Assembly (NCBI RefSeq): GCF_000737335.2
Contig: NZ_JMCC02000032.1
Coordinates: 1-64,000, forward strand
Direction: 5' to 3'
From: Enhygromyxa salina
GTDB lineage: Bacteria; Myxococcota_A; Polyangia; Nannocystales; Nannocystaceae
Length of the DNA: 64,000 nucleotides
Shown here: positions 45,993 to 54,169 of the stretch, one piece after another
Layout: every line of letters starts with the position of its first letter
Position numbering within the stretch: the stretch's first letter is position 1
The notes under the pieces: model-generated
The model's database searches: none
Seen by the model: the letters and a program-made list of their open reading frames with translations, nothing else
What the model was told of the DNA's origin: nothing
Program-made: the position numbers and the translations under genes

Positions 45993-46244
45993 CGGGGCTC
46001 TTTATCCCCGACTTCTGCCGTTTCACGTCGATGGATTATCGCGGCAGTACGGACTATCTCATCATCTCCCGCGGGAGATGTCGGGCGCTCGTGGGGCCAT
46101 CACCGCTTTCGCTCGGGCCCTAGTCTCTGAACCTTGCCGAGCCCTTGGGCATCGCTGCACCGCCGTCTCGACCTTGGCTGCCGGTTGTCCGTCCCCGGAG
46201 TTTCTGGCAATTCACCCGATTTTCAGCCGGCGCTCGCGCGCCGG
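45993..46244 (-). ncRNA. Group I intron core (IA-like)
   Basis: All four conserved group I elements occur in order on the minus strand: P AATTGCCAGAAAC (46212-46200), Q ACAACCGGCAGCCAAG (46188-46173), R AAGGTTCAGAGACTA (46135-46121), S ATGAGATAGTCCG (46062-46050). The expected helices can be built: P2 CCGGCGC/GCGCCGG with a GCGA loop, P3 TCGGG/CCCGA, P4 TTGCC/GGCAG, P5 TCCG-GGGA-CGGA, P6 CGAG/CTCG, P7 GACTA/TAGTC, P8 the 18-base palindrome at 46063-46080, P9 CTGCCG/CGGCAG and P9.1 CGGGG/CCCCG. An extra P7.1-like hairpin between P7 and P3 points to subgroup IA. Both splice sites lie outside the stated core and are not fixed. It starts about 50 bases after the stop of the Schlafen/SAVED gene. 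Confidence 0.82.
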
Positions 46245-46292
46245 AGGGCCATTGTTAGCCTCGACCTCGGAGTCTCCTTCCGTCGCAGCACG

Positions 46293-47948
46293 CTACCCCC
46301 GGAGGAACTTCTTGTCGACCGTGTGGGTGAACACGTAGCGACCATTTTCGAAGGTGTAGACGTGCAACGGCTTCGTGGGCGCAATGATCGCACCGATCAA
46401 GGGCGCCAGCACGACCGGCCCGCGATAGAACAGATGGAACTGGCGGTGCTCGGGTCGATCCACGACGGCACGCAGGGCATCCCGGATCGCCCGCGCCTCT
46501 GCCTCCCAGCCGCCATCAACGCTGTCGAGGTACCCGGGCGATGCGTGGTCCAGAACCGGCGGCGCCTGTGCCAGGTGCAGCTCGGGCAGTGAGGCGCTCA
46601 CTTGCTCGCGGATCGATGGCGCACCGATCGCGATGAGGAGCAACGCGTGCCCCCCGTCGGCTGGTGGCGCCAGAGCTTCGAGGCCGCCAACTCGCGGGCG
46701 CAAGGCGGGCAGGCTGACCGTGACGTAGTGCGGATCGAATTCAAAGGTGGGGGGGTGGCCGGTGAGCTCGCGGGTCTCACGGACCATGACCGGAATTCCT
46801 TCACCGCGGTTCTGCGCCATCCCAAGTCGCAGCATGAAGTTGGCGAGAGCCTCGTTGCGCCAGCTGGGCACGCCGCGGCCCTCTCGTAGCTTGTCCGCGG
46901 AGACCTCTCGGAGCAGACCACCGGGGCTGGTGATCTCTAGGCGGTCTTCGAACACAGTCACGCGAACCGGATCGGCGACGCTGTAGTCGCGATGCACGAA
47001 GGCGTTGACCACGGCTTCCTCGACCGCGCGCCTCGAGTAGCGCGGGCGGTTCTGAAGGCCGGAGGTCACGGTCTCGGACTTGTCGACCGCCATGCCCATG
47101 TGGACGCCGAGCCAGTCGACGACCTTGCGGATCAATTGGGGGAGTGGCCCGGTCACATCCGGGACGAGATCACTGCGCGCGGCCGCTCGATCTGTGCCGG
47201 GATAGGCCGAGAGCACCGCCCGGGCACCCGGGAAGAACCGGCTCGGGTCGACGCCGAACAGCAGCAGGGCAAAGTTCCGAGGGACGTGCTCGACCACGCC
47301 GCCCGTCGAGCGGGTCGTGACCAGAGACGGGATGTGACCCTCGATCTTGGCGCCGGGCTCAAGGTAGGTCTCCCACTGCTGGGGGAGCTTCAGACCTTCG
47401 AGGTACCCGCGAACCACCAAGCGATCGAGGTCTGCCGCGGTCGCATCGGGGTGGATGTCCTCCATGAGCAACGGACGATCACCTTTGAGCCGATGTAGCT
47501 CTGCGAGTCGGCCGTTCGCCCGTTCGGTGTCATCGTCGACGCGGATGAAGTGATGGGTGCCGTGCTTCGAGTGCCGGAAGATGACGGCGTGTGGAGAGGC
47601 GTCGACTCGAAACACGAGGACCTTTCGCGCAGGATCGCCGGGAAGGTCGACGACCTCGAGGCGCGCGACGATCGGCGGTTGCGACCGATCCCGAAGGAGC
47701 GCGAGGACCCTGCCGCGGATCTCGCTGACCCGGGAGGGCGCGAGGCCGACAGCGATGGGCATGGGGGCACCCTCCGCGTCGGTCCGCTCGTCAACCCCGC
47801 ACACGACGACGCCGCCGCCACGTTGTTCGATGTCGTTGGCGAACGCGGTGAGGGTCTTCGCCACGTCCTCTGGATCTGCGACGTTGCGCTTCCACTCGAT
47901 GGTGGAAGACTCGCCCGCCAGGAGCTGCTCGACGTCAGACCACTGCAT
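46293..47948 (-). CDS. Schlafen/AlbA-ATPase protein with SAVED-like C-terminus
   Basis: A 551-residue protein. Residues 1-140 form an AlbA_2/Schlafen-type domain (STIEWKRNVADPEDVAKTLT, GGVVVCGVDER, HFIRVDDDTERA). Residues 230-400 match the GHKL-like ATP-binding part of such proteins (RRAVEEAVVNAFVHRDY, LEITSPGGLL, RNEALANFMLRLGMAQNRGE, then GIPVM). The C-terminal 130 residues end in HRQFHLFYRGPVVLAPLIGA and KPLHVYTFENGRYV, the pattern of the C-terminal half of SAVED domains, which sense cyclic oligonucleotides in CBASS. It is probably an anti-phage sensor/effector. No CD-NTase gene is nearby. Its G+C is slightly lower than neighbours, and it lies in a repeat-bounded insertion with a group I intron. 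Confidence 0.72.
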   Translation of the reverse strand: MQWSDVEQLLAGESSTIEWKRNVADPEDVAKTLTAFANDIEQRGGGVVVCGVDERTDAEGAPMPIAVGLAPSRVSEIRGRVLALLRDRSQPPIVARLEVVDLPGDPARKVLVFRVDASPHAVIFRHSKHGTHHFIRVDDDTERANGRLAELHRLKGDRPLLMEDIHPDATAADLDRLVVRGYLEGLKLPQQWETYLEPGAKIEGHIPSLVTTRSTGGVVEHVPRNFALLLFGVDPSRFFPGARAVLSAYPGTDRAAARSDLVPDVTGPLPQLIRKVVDWLGVHMGMAVDKSETVTSGLQNRPRYSRRAVEEAVVNAFVHRDYSVADPVRVTVFEDRLEITSPGGLLREVSADKLREGRGVPSWRNEALANFMLRLGMAQNRGEGIPVMVRETRELTGHPPTFEFDPHYVTVSLPALRPRVGGLEALAPPADGGHALLLIAIGAPSIREQVSASLPELHLAQAPPVLDHASPGYLDSVDGGWEAEARAIRDALRAVVDRPEHRQFHLFYRGPVVLAPLIGAIIAPTKPLHVYTFENGRYVFTHTVDKKFLRG

Positions 47949-48085
47949 GAGTACGCCCTACCGCGGATCATACATGGCCGTTGGGCATGGGCGGAGCCCT
48001 CGTCAATCGAGGCGCGGGCTTGCCGCGATGCCCGCCAAGTTCGTGCGAGTTCCCGGCGAAGCCGGCGCGGGGTCGAGCAGGCGCT

Positions 48086-48128
48086 GCGGGTTTTGAACCG
48101 CTACCATGCCGAGCACGCATGCGCGAGG
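48086..48128 (+). repeat. Direct repeat, right copy; overlaps GT-C start
   Basis: Near-copy of 45891-45934. It contains TACCAT 11 bases before the ATG at 48119 and the first codons of the GT-C gene, so this copy is probably the functional one and the left copy the duplicate. Confidence 0.7.
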
Positions 48129-49804
48129 GCGACGAGGCTCGAAGCGGGGCCAAACACCAGAGCGCGGCGTCCAAGCTGGCGGCGCGGTTGCTGGCCGTGG
48201 GCATTGGCGCAGGCTTCTTGCTGCATCTGCGTGCGTGGCTGTTCCTGTGCGACGACGCCTTCATCAGCTTTCGCTACGCTCGCAACCTTGGGCAGCATGG
48301 CGCGCTGGTCTACAACCTCGCGCCCTTCGAGCGGGTCGAGGGCTACACGAATTTGCTGTGGGTGCTGGTGCTGGGGCTTGGCGACGCGCTGGGGTTGCCG
48401 GCGCATACCCTGGCCCCGGTGCTGACGGCCGCGGCCTCGCTGGCGGCCTTGCTGTTGGTCGCGCTGATCAGCGCGCAGCTGCGGCGCCGGTTTGGCCCGA
48501 GCAAGCCTGAGCCTGGCGCGGATCCGTTCGAGTCCGTTGATCTGCTCGCGCCCGCCCTGCTCGCAACGCTGCCAGAGTTTGTGGTCTGGGGCAGCAGCGG
48601 GCTCGAGACCAGCTTCGCGCTGAGCCTGGGGTTGCTGGCGGTGTGGCTGTGGCTCGGCGGGCGGATCGAGCTGGCCGCGGTGGCGGCGTGCTTGGCCGGA
48701 CTCACCCGGCTCGACGCCCTGGTCTGGATCGGCGCGTTCGGGCTTGGGTGGTTGGCGGTGATCGGGCTCGAGCGGGGCCCCCGGCAGATCCCCTGGCGGC
48801 GCGTGCTGATCGGCGCGGCGCTGTTCGTGATCCCGCTGCTGATCCAGCTGCTCGCGCGCAAGGCCTACTACGGCGAGTGGCTGCCGAACACCTGGGCGGT
48901 CAAGCATCACGGGGCGCAGCTGCGAGACTTCTACGGGGTTGGCTACCTGAAATTCTGGGCCAACCGCGTGGACATCGTGTGGCTGATCCCGGCGGTGCTG
49001 CTGCTGCGACCGCGCCACCTGCCGCTGGTGTTGCCGATCGCGGCGCAGCTTGGGTGGGCGTGGTCGATCGGCGGCGACTTCATGGCCTACGGTCGGTTCT
49101 TGCTCCCGGCCACGACGCTGGTCCTGTTGTTGCTGGGGGTGGCGCTTGGCGAGGCACGCGATCAGCTGCACGCCCGCGGGTGGCTCGCCCCACGCTGGGC
49201 CACGCTGGTCTGGGCTGCGCTGGCGCTCGCGTTGCTGGCTGGCTACGCCCGGCAGATCCCCGCGCGGATCCAAGAAGATCGCGAGCACGCGTTCTTGCAC
49301 ATCGACTACGAGGACATCCAGCACACCCCCGGGTTCGAGGGCGTCGACGCGATGCACCGGTTCGCCGCGGTCAGGTACGCGGCCGGCTTGGCCCTGCGCG
49401 CGAGCGTTCCGGCCGACACGCGGATCACCGTGGGCGCCGCCGGGGCGCTGCCCTATGCGTCACAGTTGCCGGCCTTCGACAGCTACGGGCTCGTGGATCC
49501 CGGGGTCGAAGCCGTCGCAAAGATCCAGACCAAGGGCGCGCGACCCGGCCACCAACTGCAGGCGCCGCTGGCCTACATGATGACCGCGCACCAGCCTGAC
49601 CTGCTGTGTCACATCGGCTACGCGGGCACTCGTCCGCCCTCGCGCGCCGCCGGCCGTCGCCTGCGACGGGTGCGTGGCTGGACCGGGTGGGCGTGCGTCA
49701 CGACTGGCGCGATCCCGGATCCGCGCGCCGAGGGGGGCGAGCTCCCAAGCCAGCACTACTGCTGCGCCCGCCCGCACGGGCGCTTCGAGGAGCTCGACGA
49801 GTGA
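48119..49804 (+). CDS. GT-C-type membrane glycosyltransferase
   Basis: A 561-residue protein starting at ATG 48119 inside the repeat. The first loop holds CDDAFISFRYARNLGQHGAL and FERVEGYTNLLWVLVLGL, the DD-motif and EGYTN signature of arabinofuranosyl- or mannosyltransferase-like GT-C proteins. Around ten transmembrane helices follow, then an extracytoplasmic domain. The stop overlaps the next gene (GTGA). It probably moves a sugar from a polyprenyl-phosphate donor such as that made by the GT2 enzyme of the divergent operon. Confidence 0.78.
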   Translation: MREGDEARSGAKHQSAASKLAARLLAVGIGAGFLLHLRAWLFLCDDAFISFRYARNLGQHGALVYNLAPFERVEGYTNLLWVLVLGLGDALGLPAHTLAPVLTAAASLAALLLVALISAQLRRRFGPSKPEPGADPFESVDLLAPALLATLPEFVVWGSSGLETSFALSLGLLAVWLWLGGRIELAAVAACLAGLTRLDALVWIGAFGLGWLAVIGLERGPRQIPWRRVLIGAALFVIPLLIQLLARKAYYGEWLPNTWAVKHHGAQLRDFYGVGYLKFWANRVDIVWLIPAVLLLRPRHLPLVLPIAAQLGWAWSIGGDFMAYGRFLLPATTLVLLLLGVALGEARDQLHARGWLAPRWATLVWAALALALLAGYARQIPARIQEDREHAFLHIDYEDIQHTPGFEGVDAMHRFAAVRYAAGLALRASVPADTRITVGAAGALPYASQLPAFDSYGLVDPGVEAVAKIQTKGARPGHQLQAPLAYMMTAHQPDLLCHIGYAGTRPPSRAAGRRLRRVRGWTGWACVTTGAIPDPRAEGGELPSQHYCCARPHGRFEELDE

Positions 49805-51918
49805 GCGCCGAAGCGACCGCACAACCGGGCCGCGCCGTGGTGTGGATGCGCCGCGTGGTCACGGGCTTGTCGTTGATCTGGGCGCTCGTGATCGCGGTCG
49901 TGTTCGCCTGCCGGATCGGCTTCCCGCTCGAGCTCGAGTGGATGGAGGGCGGCACGCTGCAGCAGGCCTGGCGCGTGCAACAGGGCTTGCCCGTCTACGG
50001 CCCGCCCAGCCCGGACTTCGTGCCCTTCTTGTACACGCCGCTGTACCCGGCGGTGGTCGCTGCGCTCGGGTTCGTGGTTCCGCTTGGCTACGGGCTGGCG
50101 CGGGCCGTGTCGATCGCTGCGGTCATCGCCACCTGTGCGGCCCTGTGGCGGCTGTGTCGGATCGAGGACAAGCCCCGCGCCCACGCCTGGTTTGCGATCG
50201 GCTTGTTCCTGTCGGGCTACGTGTTTTGTTTTCGCTGGCTGGACATCGCCCGCGGCGACGCGCTGTTCTTGGCGCTGCTGATCTGGGGCCTGGTGCTGCT
50301 GCGCGAGTCCGAAGGCAGCCTCGCGCGGGCCGTGCTCGCCGGGGTCTTGGTCGCGCTCGCGTTCTGGACCAAGCAGACCGCGGCGGTGTTCGTGGTGATC
50401 TCGGGCGTCGCGGGCCTGTTGATCGCGCCGCGCCAGATCTGGGCCTACGCGGGCACGATCGCGCTGATCGACGGCGGCGGCGTGTTGCTTGGCCAGTGGC
50501 TCACCGATGGGTGGCTGTGGACGTGGATCTACGAGATGCACCAGGGCCACGCGTTCAACGACGAGCGGTTCTGGTCCAAGACCTGGGGCATGTTCGCCCA
50601 CGCCCAGCCGTTCGCGGCCAGCTTGCTGGTGGTCTTGCTTGGCTTTGGCGTGGGCGTGGGCCTGCGTCGTGCAAGGCAGCTGGGTCGGCCGCCCACGTGG
50701 CCGCGCACGCTGTGGGTTGGGTTGCGTGGGATCCGAGGCCCGATCTACTGGGGCATGGTGGCGGCCGGCGGCCTGCTGGTGAGCGCGCTCGGCTACTCGA
50801 CGCAGTTCGCAGAGCCCAACGCGTTCATCCCCGGCGTGTGCTTTTGTGCGGCGTTCTTGGCTGTCGCGCTACCCCACGCGGACGCCCGGCGCAGGCTCGA
50901 GCTGCTTGGTCTCACCCTGGTCGCGCTGCAGCTGTGCTTCGCGCTCGCGGTCGAGCCGATGTACCAGCCGATCCAATCCAACGGCGTCCGCGCTGGCCTG
51001 CGTCACAGCTACGCGTGGCAGGATCCCTGGCGGACAATTCCAACGGCGCGGCAGCGTGACAACGCCCGGGCGCTGCGAGCCAAGGTCGAAGCGCTCGACG
51101 GCGCCAGCCTGCTGGCCCTGCACCGACCCTGGTGGCCGATCATGGCCGGCGGCACTGGCCACGTCGGGGCCATGGGCATCACCGACGTCACGCCCGAGCA
51201 GCGCACGGAGCTACAGCGGGCGATCAGGCAGCGCATCGCCGCGGGTGAGATCCAAGCGGTGTGGATCGACGGCAGCGTGCCGGGCTGGCTGACCCGGGAG
51301 CTCTCGGACTGGACCGTCCACGAGCGGCGCTGGGGCGGACGACGGGTGCGCCCGCTCAGCGGCTGGATGTCCGAAGCGGGCATGGTCACGCCCTGGCGCG
51401 GCGAGCAGCTGTTGCTTGGGCCCTCGCAGCCGCGCGAGGTCCCGGCGGGTGTGCAGGTGATCGCCGACTTCGAGGCCGGCACCCTCGATGGCTTCGAGGT
51501 CGTCTCTGGGACCGCGTTCGGTCGCCGCTCGGTTCGCAGCTTCTCGCGTGGCCTGCCCCCGCTTGGTCCCCACGGCGGCGCGCGCTTGCTGTCGAGCGCC
51601 GCGTCCCGCAAGCAGCTGCAGGGCCGCGGCGAGCTGCGTTCTGCCCCCTTCGTGCTGCCTGCGGGGGGCGCCGTCGAATTGCTGGTGGGGACCACCGGCC
51701 GACGCAAGTCGTTGGCCGCGAAGCTGGTCAGCAACGACGGGCGCAGCGTCAACTTGAAGCTGCCCAAGACGCGCTTTGATCTTCGCCGCGTGCGGTGGGT
51801 CGTGCCCAGTGATTGGGCCGACGTCGAGGTTCGCCTGCACGTGGTCGACAATGATCCAAGGGCTGCGCTGCTGATCGACGATCTTTGGCTGTGGGAGGTC
51901 GCACCGGGTCCGCGCTGA
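49801..51918 (+). CDS. GT-C-like membrane protein with jelly-roll tail
   Basis: A 705-residue protein starting at GTG 49801 in a GTGA overlap with the preceding gene. One helix, then the loop LELEWMEGGTLQQAWRVQQG, then PFLYTPLYPAVVAALGFV, a pattern of dolichyl-phosphate-mannose-transferase-like membrane proteins. About ten helices follow. The last 180 residues (VIADFEAGTLDGFEVVSGTA onward) look like a carbohydrate-binding-type beta-sandwich. It probably acts with the gene upstream. Confidence 0.72.
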   Translation: MSAEATAQPGRAVVWMRRVVTGLSLIWALVIAVVFACRIGFPLELEWMEGGTLQQAWRVQQGLPVYGPPSPDFVPFLYTPLYPAVVAALGFVVPLGYGLARAVSIAAVIATCAALWRLCRIEDKPRAHAWFAIGLFLSGYVFCFRWLDIARGDALFLALLIWGLVLLRESEGSLARAVLAGVLVALAFWTKQTAAVFVVISGVAGLLIAPRQIWAYAGTIALIDGGGVLLGQWLTDGWLWTWIYEMHQGHAFNDERFWSKTWGMFAHAQPFAASLLVVLLGFGVGVGLRRARQLGRPPTWPRTLWVGLRGIRGPIYWGMVAAGGLLVSALGYSTQFAEPNAFIPGVCFCAAFLAVALPHADARRRLELLGLTLVALQLCFALAVEPMYQPIQSNGVRAGLRHSYAWQDPWRTIPTARQRDNARALRAKVEALDGASLLALHRPWWPIMAGGTGHVGAMGITDVTPEQRTELQRAIRQRIAAGEIQAVWIDGSVPGWLTRELSDWTVHERRWGGRRVRPLSGWMSEAGMVTPWRGEQLLLGPSQPREVPAGVQVIADFEAGTLDGFEVVSGTAFGRRSVRSFSRGLPPLGPHGGARLLSSAASRKQLQGRGELRSAPFVLPAGGAVELLVGTTGRRKSLAAKLVSNDGRSVNLKLPKTRFDLRRVRWVVPSDWADVEVRLHVVDNDPRAALLIDDLWLWEVAPGPR

Positions 51919-52077
51919 TCCTGCGACTCTGCCAGTTCTCTTACCTGTGGCATCAACGCGCACGAGGTCGACCCCGACACCGGGCAGTTCACCACCTACG
52001 GCGGCCGGGTCGGCGCCTGCACCTACTTGGACATGACGGGCTACGCGCTCAGCAACGTTGGCATCCCAAACGGTTGA
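51919..52077 (+). pseudogene. Orphan C-terminal coding remnant
   Basis: Directly after the preceding stop, a frame without start codon reads SCDSASSLTCGINAHEVDPD, then TGQFTTYGGRVGACTYLD and MTGYALSNVGIPNG, then stop. It reads like the end of a secreted Cys-containing protein. No source gene is recognised in the window. The diverged third repeat copy begins at its end. Confidence 0.4.
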
Positions 52078-52110
52078 TCTGCAGCCACGCCCCCGGCACA
52101 TGTGCGCGAG
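52071..52110 (+). repeat. Diverged third copy of the direct repeat
   Basis: It shares GCCACGCC, GGCAC and TGTGCGCGAG with the copies at 45891 and 48086 in the same orientation. All three carry a GCAC...GTGC/GCGC imperfect palindrome at this point. Confidence 0.4.
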
Positions 52111-52124
52111 TTGACGGATTCAGA

Positions 52125-52306
52125 CGCGTGGAAGCCCCCGCCAAGCGGGCGGCCTCGTGAGTTAGCCATCGCATAGGCATGGCTCAACCCGACTGATGTG
52201 TCGGTGTCACCCCACCGATCGATGTGGGCGCCCCCCCAACCGGGGTCGGGCATGCACGGGAAGACCCAACGCATGTGCCGGATCACCGAGCGCCTACCCG
52301 ACACAT
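52125..52306. ncRNA. Candidate structured RNA region
   Basis: Several nested stems can be drawn. GTTAGCCAT/ATGGCT-c-AAC is at 52161-52188. A perfect 9-bp closing stem ATGTGTCGG/CCGACACAT joins 52196-52204 to 52298-52306. Inside it are CCCAC/GTGGG (52211-52228), CCCC/GGGG (52234-52245), and a composite GGCA-TGC/GCA-TGCC arm capped by GGG-AAGA-CCC (52249-52279). It is non-coding and lies 130 bases upstream of a small HTH gene. No known riboswitch or ribozyme signature is recognised, and G+C-rich sequence makes chance stems common. Confidence 0.35.
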
Positions 52307-52434
52307 AGCGAGGCTGATACCTCGACTCGTGATGGGTACCCCACCGATTTAGCGACACGGCCTGGCATATATGTCTGTTCTATCCGCGCGGTTGCTCTCT
52401 CCAAAAGTCGCGACAACTGCGCCAGCATGAGAGC

Positions 52435-52749
52435 GTGGATACCAGCGAGCGATCGAAAGCCGGGCCCTCGGAGTTGGAATTGGGCCGCCACCTCCGCGAG
52501 TTGCGGCAGGCGTTGGCGCTGAGTGTCCAGCAAGTCGCCGCGCGATGTCGGCTGGACGTTGCGGTGATCCGCGAGCTCGAGCTGGGTCAGCACGCCGCGG
52601 ACCTCGACACCTTGCGCGAGCTCGCGGGCGCGCTCGGAGCTCCGCTGAGCCTGATCTTCATGCTGTGGGAGGCCCAGGACCCAAGTGACGACTCACTCGA
52701 GCCGATCACCCCGGAGCCGCCTGGGCACCAGCGGGACGAGCAGTCGTAG
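52435..52749 (+). CDS. Small XRE-type HTH protein
   Basis: A 104-residue protein starting at GTG 52435. The HTH reads GRHLRELRQALALSVQQVA, then ARCRLDVAVIRELELGQHAA, then LRELAGALGAPLSLIFML. An acidic Pro-rich tail follows. Its 3' end overlaps the convergent sterol-desaturase-family gene by 57 bases. Confidence 0.7.
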   Translation: MDTSERSKAGPSELELGRHLRELRQALALSVQQVAARCRLDVAVIRELELGQHAADLDTLRELAGALGAPLSLIFMLWEAQDPSDDSLEPITPEPPGHQRDEQS

Positions 52750-53721
52750 GCCAGCGCGGATCAGCGGACGCACCAACAACCCTGGCAGCGATCGCATCCG
52801 CTGCTCCTCGCCGCCCAGCCCAAACTGCAGCCGTGGCCGCTGCGCGAAGCTGCCAGGTAGCACCAACGTCCCCGCGAGGCGGTCCCAGATCGCCAACAGG
52901 TTGCCGAAGTTTCGATCGTGGTGGGCCACGTCGCTGGAATGATGCAGTTGATGGGTCGCCGGGCTGATGAACACGCGGTCGAGCGGCCCGAACGACAGCC
53001 AGACCTCGGAGTGCTGCAGGTTGAAGCCAAGCAGCAGCGCCACAAACAAGATCGCGTTGGTGCCCAGCACGCTGACCACCCCGAAGGCGCCGCCGCTGGC
53101 CCACGCGAACACGCCGAACATCGGACCCAGCAACAAGCCGCTGACGATACCGTCAACGATCACGTCGACCGGGTGGCGGCGAAACACGGCGAGCGGCTCG
53201 AGCACCGTTGCGCTGTGATGGACCTTGTGAAACTCCCACAGGATCGGGACGCGATGCATCGCCGCGTGGGCCAAGAAGAACGCCAAGTCGGCGACGATGA
53301 AAGCCGCGACGGTCAAGCTCACGCGCATGCTCAGCCCCGTCCACGGCTGCGCTGGCGGGCCAAGCCGCGCGTATAGCCAACCCCAGGTGTCGCTCGCGAG
53401 GCCGGTTGAGACGGCCTGCAGCGGCACCAGCAGCAAGAACGAGTAGATCAGCGCGTTGGTGACGAACAGCCCGACGTCGTTGGCGGCCGAGCGACTCAGC
53501 CAGATCCGCCGCGGGAACAAGAAGGCCAGCGCGCCCGCGAGGGTTGGGCGACCGCGGCTGACCTTGACGACATACAGCAACAGCGCCAGCGCAGCCGCGC
53601 CCAGCAAGTACACCCAATACACGCTGATGCCCGGCGAGAAAAATTGCTCAGCGATGCCCCCAGCGATCTGCCAGCCCCGTTTGAGGCCCACTTCGAGTTG
53701 CTCGACGAGCAGGCTGGGCAT
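52693..53721 (-). CDS. Sterol desaturase/fatty-acid hydroxylase family protein
   Basis: A 342-residue membrane protein with the di-iron His clusters of the family: HAAMH (HX3H), HKVHH (HX2HH), and THQLHHSSDVAHHDRNFGN near the C-terminus. About six hydrophobic segments surround them. The family covers C-5 sterol desaturase, C-4 methyl oxidase and fatty-acid or carotenoid hydroxylases; the sequence alone does not decide. The presence of CYP51-like and ERG2-like genes in the same window makes a sterol substrate reasonable. Confidence 0.8.
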   Translation of the reverse strand: MPSLLVEQLEVGLKRGWQIAGGIAEQFFSPGISVYWVYLLGAAALALLLYVVKVSRGRPTLAGALAFLFPRRIWLSRSAANDVGLFVTNALIYSFLLLVPLQAVSTGLASDTWGWLYARLGPPAQPWTGLSMRVSLTVAAFIVADLAFFLAHAAMHRVPILWEFHKVHHSATVLEPLAVFRRHPVDVIVDGIVSGLLLGPMFGVFAWASGGAFGVVSVLGTNAILFVALLLGFNLQHSEVWLSFGPLDRVFISPATHQLHHSSDVAHHDRNFGNLLAIWDRLAGTLVLPGSFAQRPRLQFGLGGEEQRMRSLPGLLVRPLIRAGLRLLVPLVPRRLRGDRLE

Positions 53722-53725
53722 CGCC

Positions 53726-54058
53726 CTACTTCGGTGCCGGCTTGGGGCCGGGGCCCATCTTGTTCTTGATCGCGTCGGGGCTGACGATCATGTCGGGAGC
53801 AACGATCATGTCGGGAGCAACGATCATGTCGGGAGCAACGATCATGTCGGGAGCGACGATCATGTCGGGAGCGACGATCTTGTTCGGCGCCACGACCTGC
53901 TTTGGCGCGACGTTGATCGCGGGCTTGACGAGCTTGTTCGCGGGCGCGGTCTTGCCCGCCTTCGGTCCAAGTCCGCCCTGCACGGCGTTGTCGGCCCCAG
54001 CAGGTTCGACGCAGGCGAGAGAGGTGAGGAGCAGCGTGGCAACCAACGACGTTCGCAT
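53726..54058 (-). CDS. Exported hexapeptide-repeat protein
   Basis: A 110-residue protein starting at ATG 54058. The signal peptide is RTSLVATLLLTSLAC with a possible lipobox Cys at residue 16. The mature part contains five perfect APDMIV repeats within a longer run of related hexads (AINVAPKQVVAPNKIVAPDM). It ends in a Pro/Lys tail. The repeats may form a left-handed beta-helix-like stack or an extended spacer. It ends 5 bases upstream of the sterol-desaturase-family gene on the same strand. Confidence 0.6.
   Translation of the reverse strand: MRTSLVATLLLTSLACVEPAGADNAVQGGLGPKAGKTAPANKLVKPAINVAPKQVVAPNKIVAPDMIVAPDMIVAPDMIVAPDMIVAPDMIVSPDAIKNKMGPGPKPAPK
53784..53873. repeat. Five 18-bp tandem repeats
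   Basis: Units of ACGATCATGTCGGGAGCA, five in a row, nearly identical at DNA level (A/G change in the last units). They encode APDMIV on the minus strand. DNA-level identity suggests recent expansion. Confidence 0.85.
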
Positions 54059-54169
54059 GACGCCGCCAGTGTGCCACGACGCGGCAGGCCTTGCAGGTGA
54101 GCTAACCCGCCAAGCCCGACGCCCCCCGATCATGGTCGCAGCGCGCCGTCTGGCTTGGGATCCCGCCTA

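Noticed and set aside
46293..47948. Complete CBASS operon
   Set aside because: Only a SAVED-like sensor is present; no CD-NTase, Cap2 or Cap3 gene in the window.
52161..52188. Integron attC-like GTTAG / RYYYAAC pair
   Set aside because: The two boxes are in the wrong order for attC, and the first does not fit GTTRRRY; no integrase or cassette nearby.
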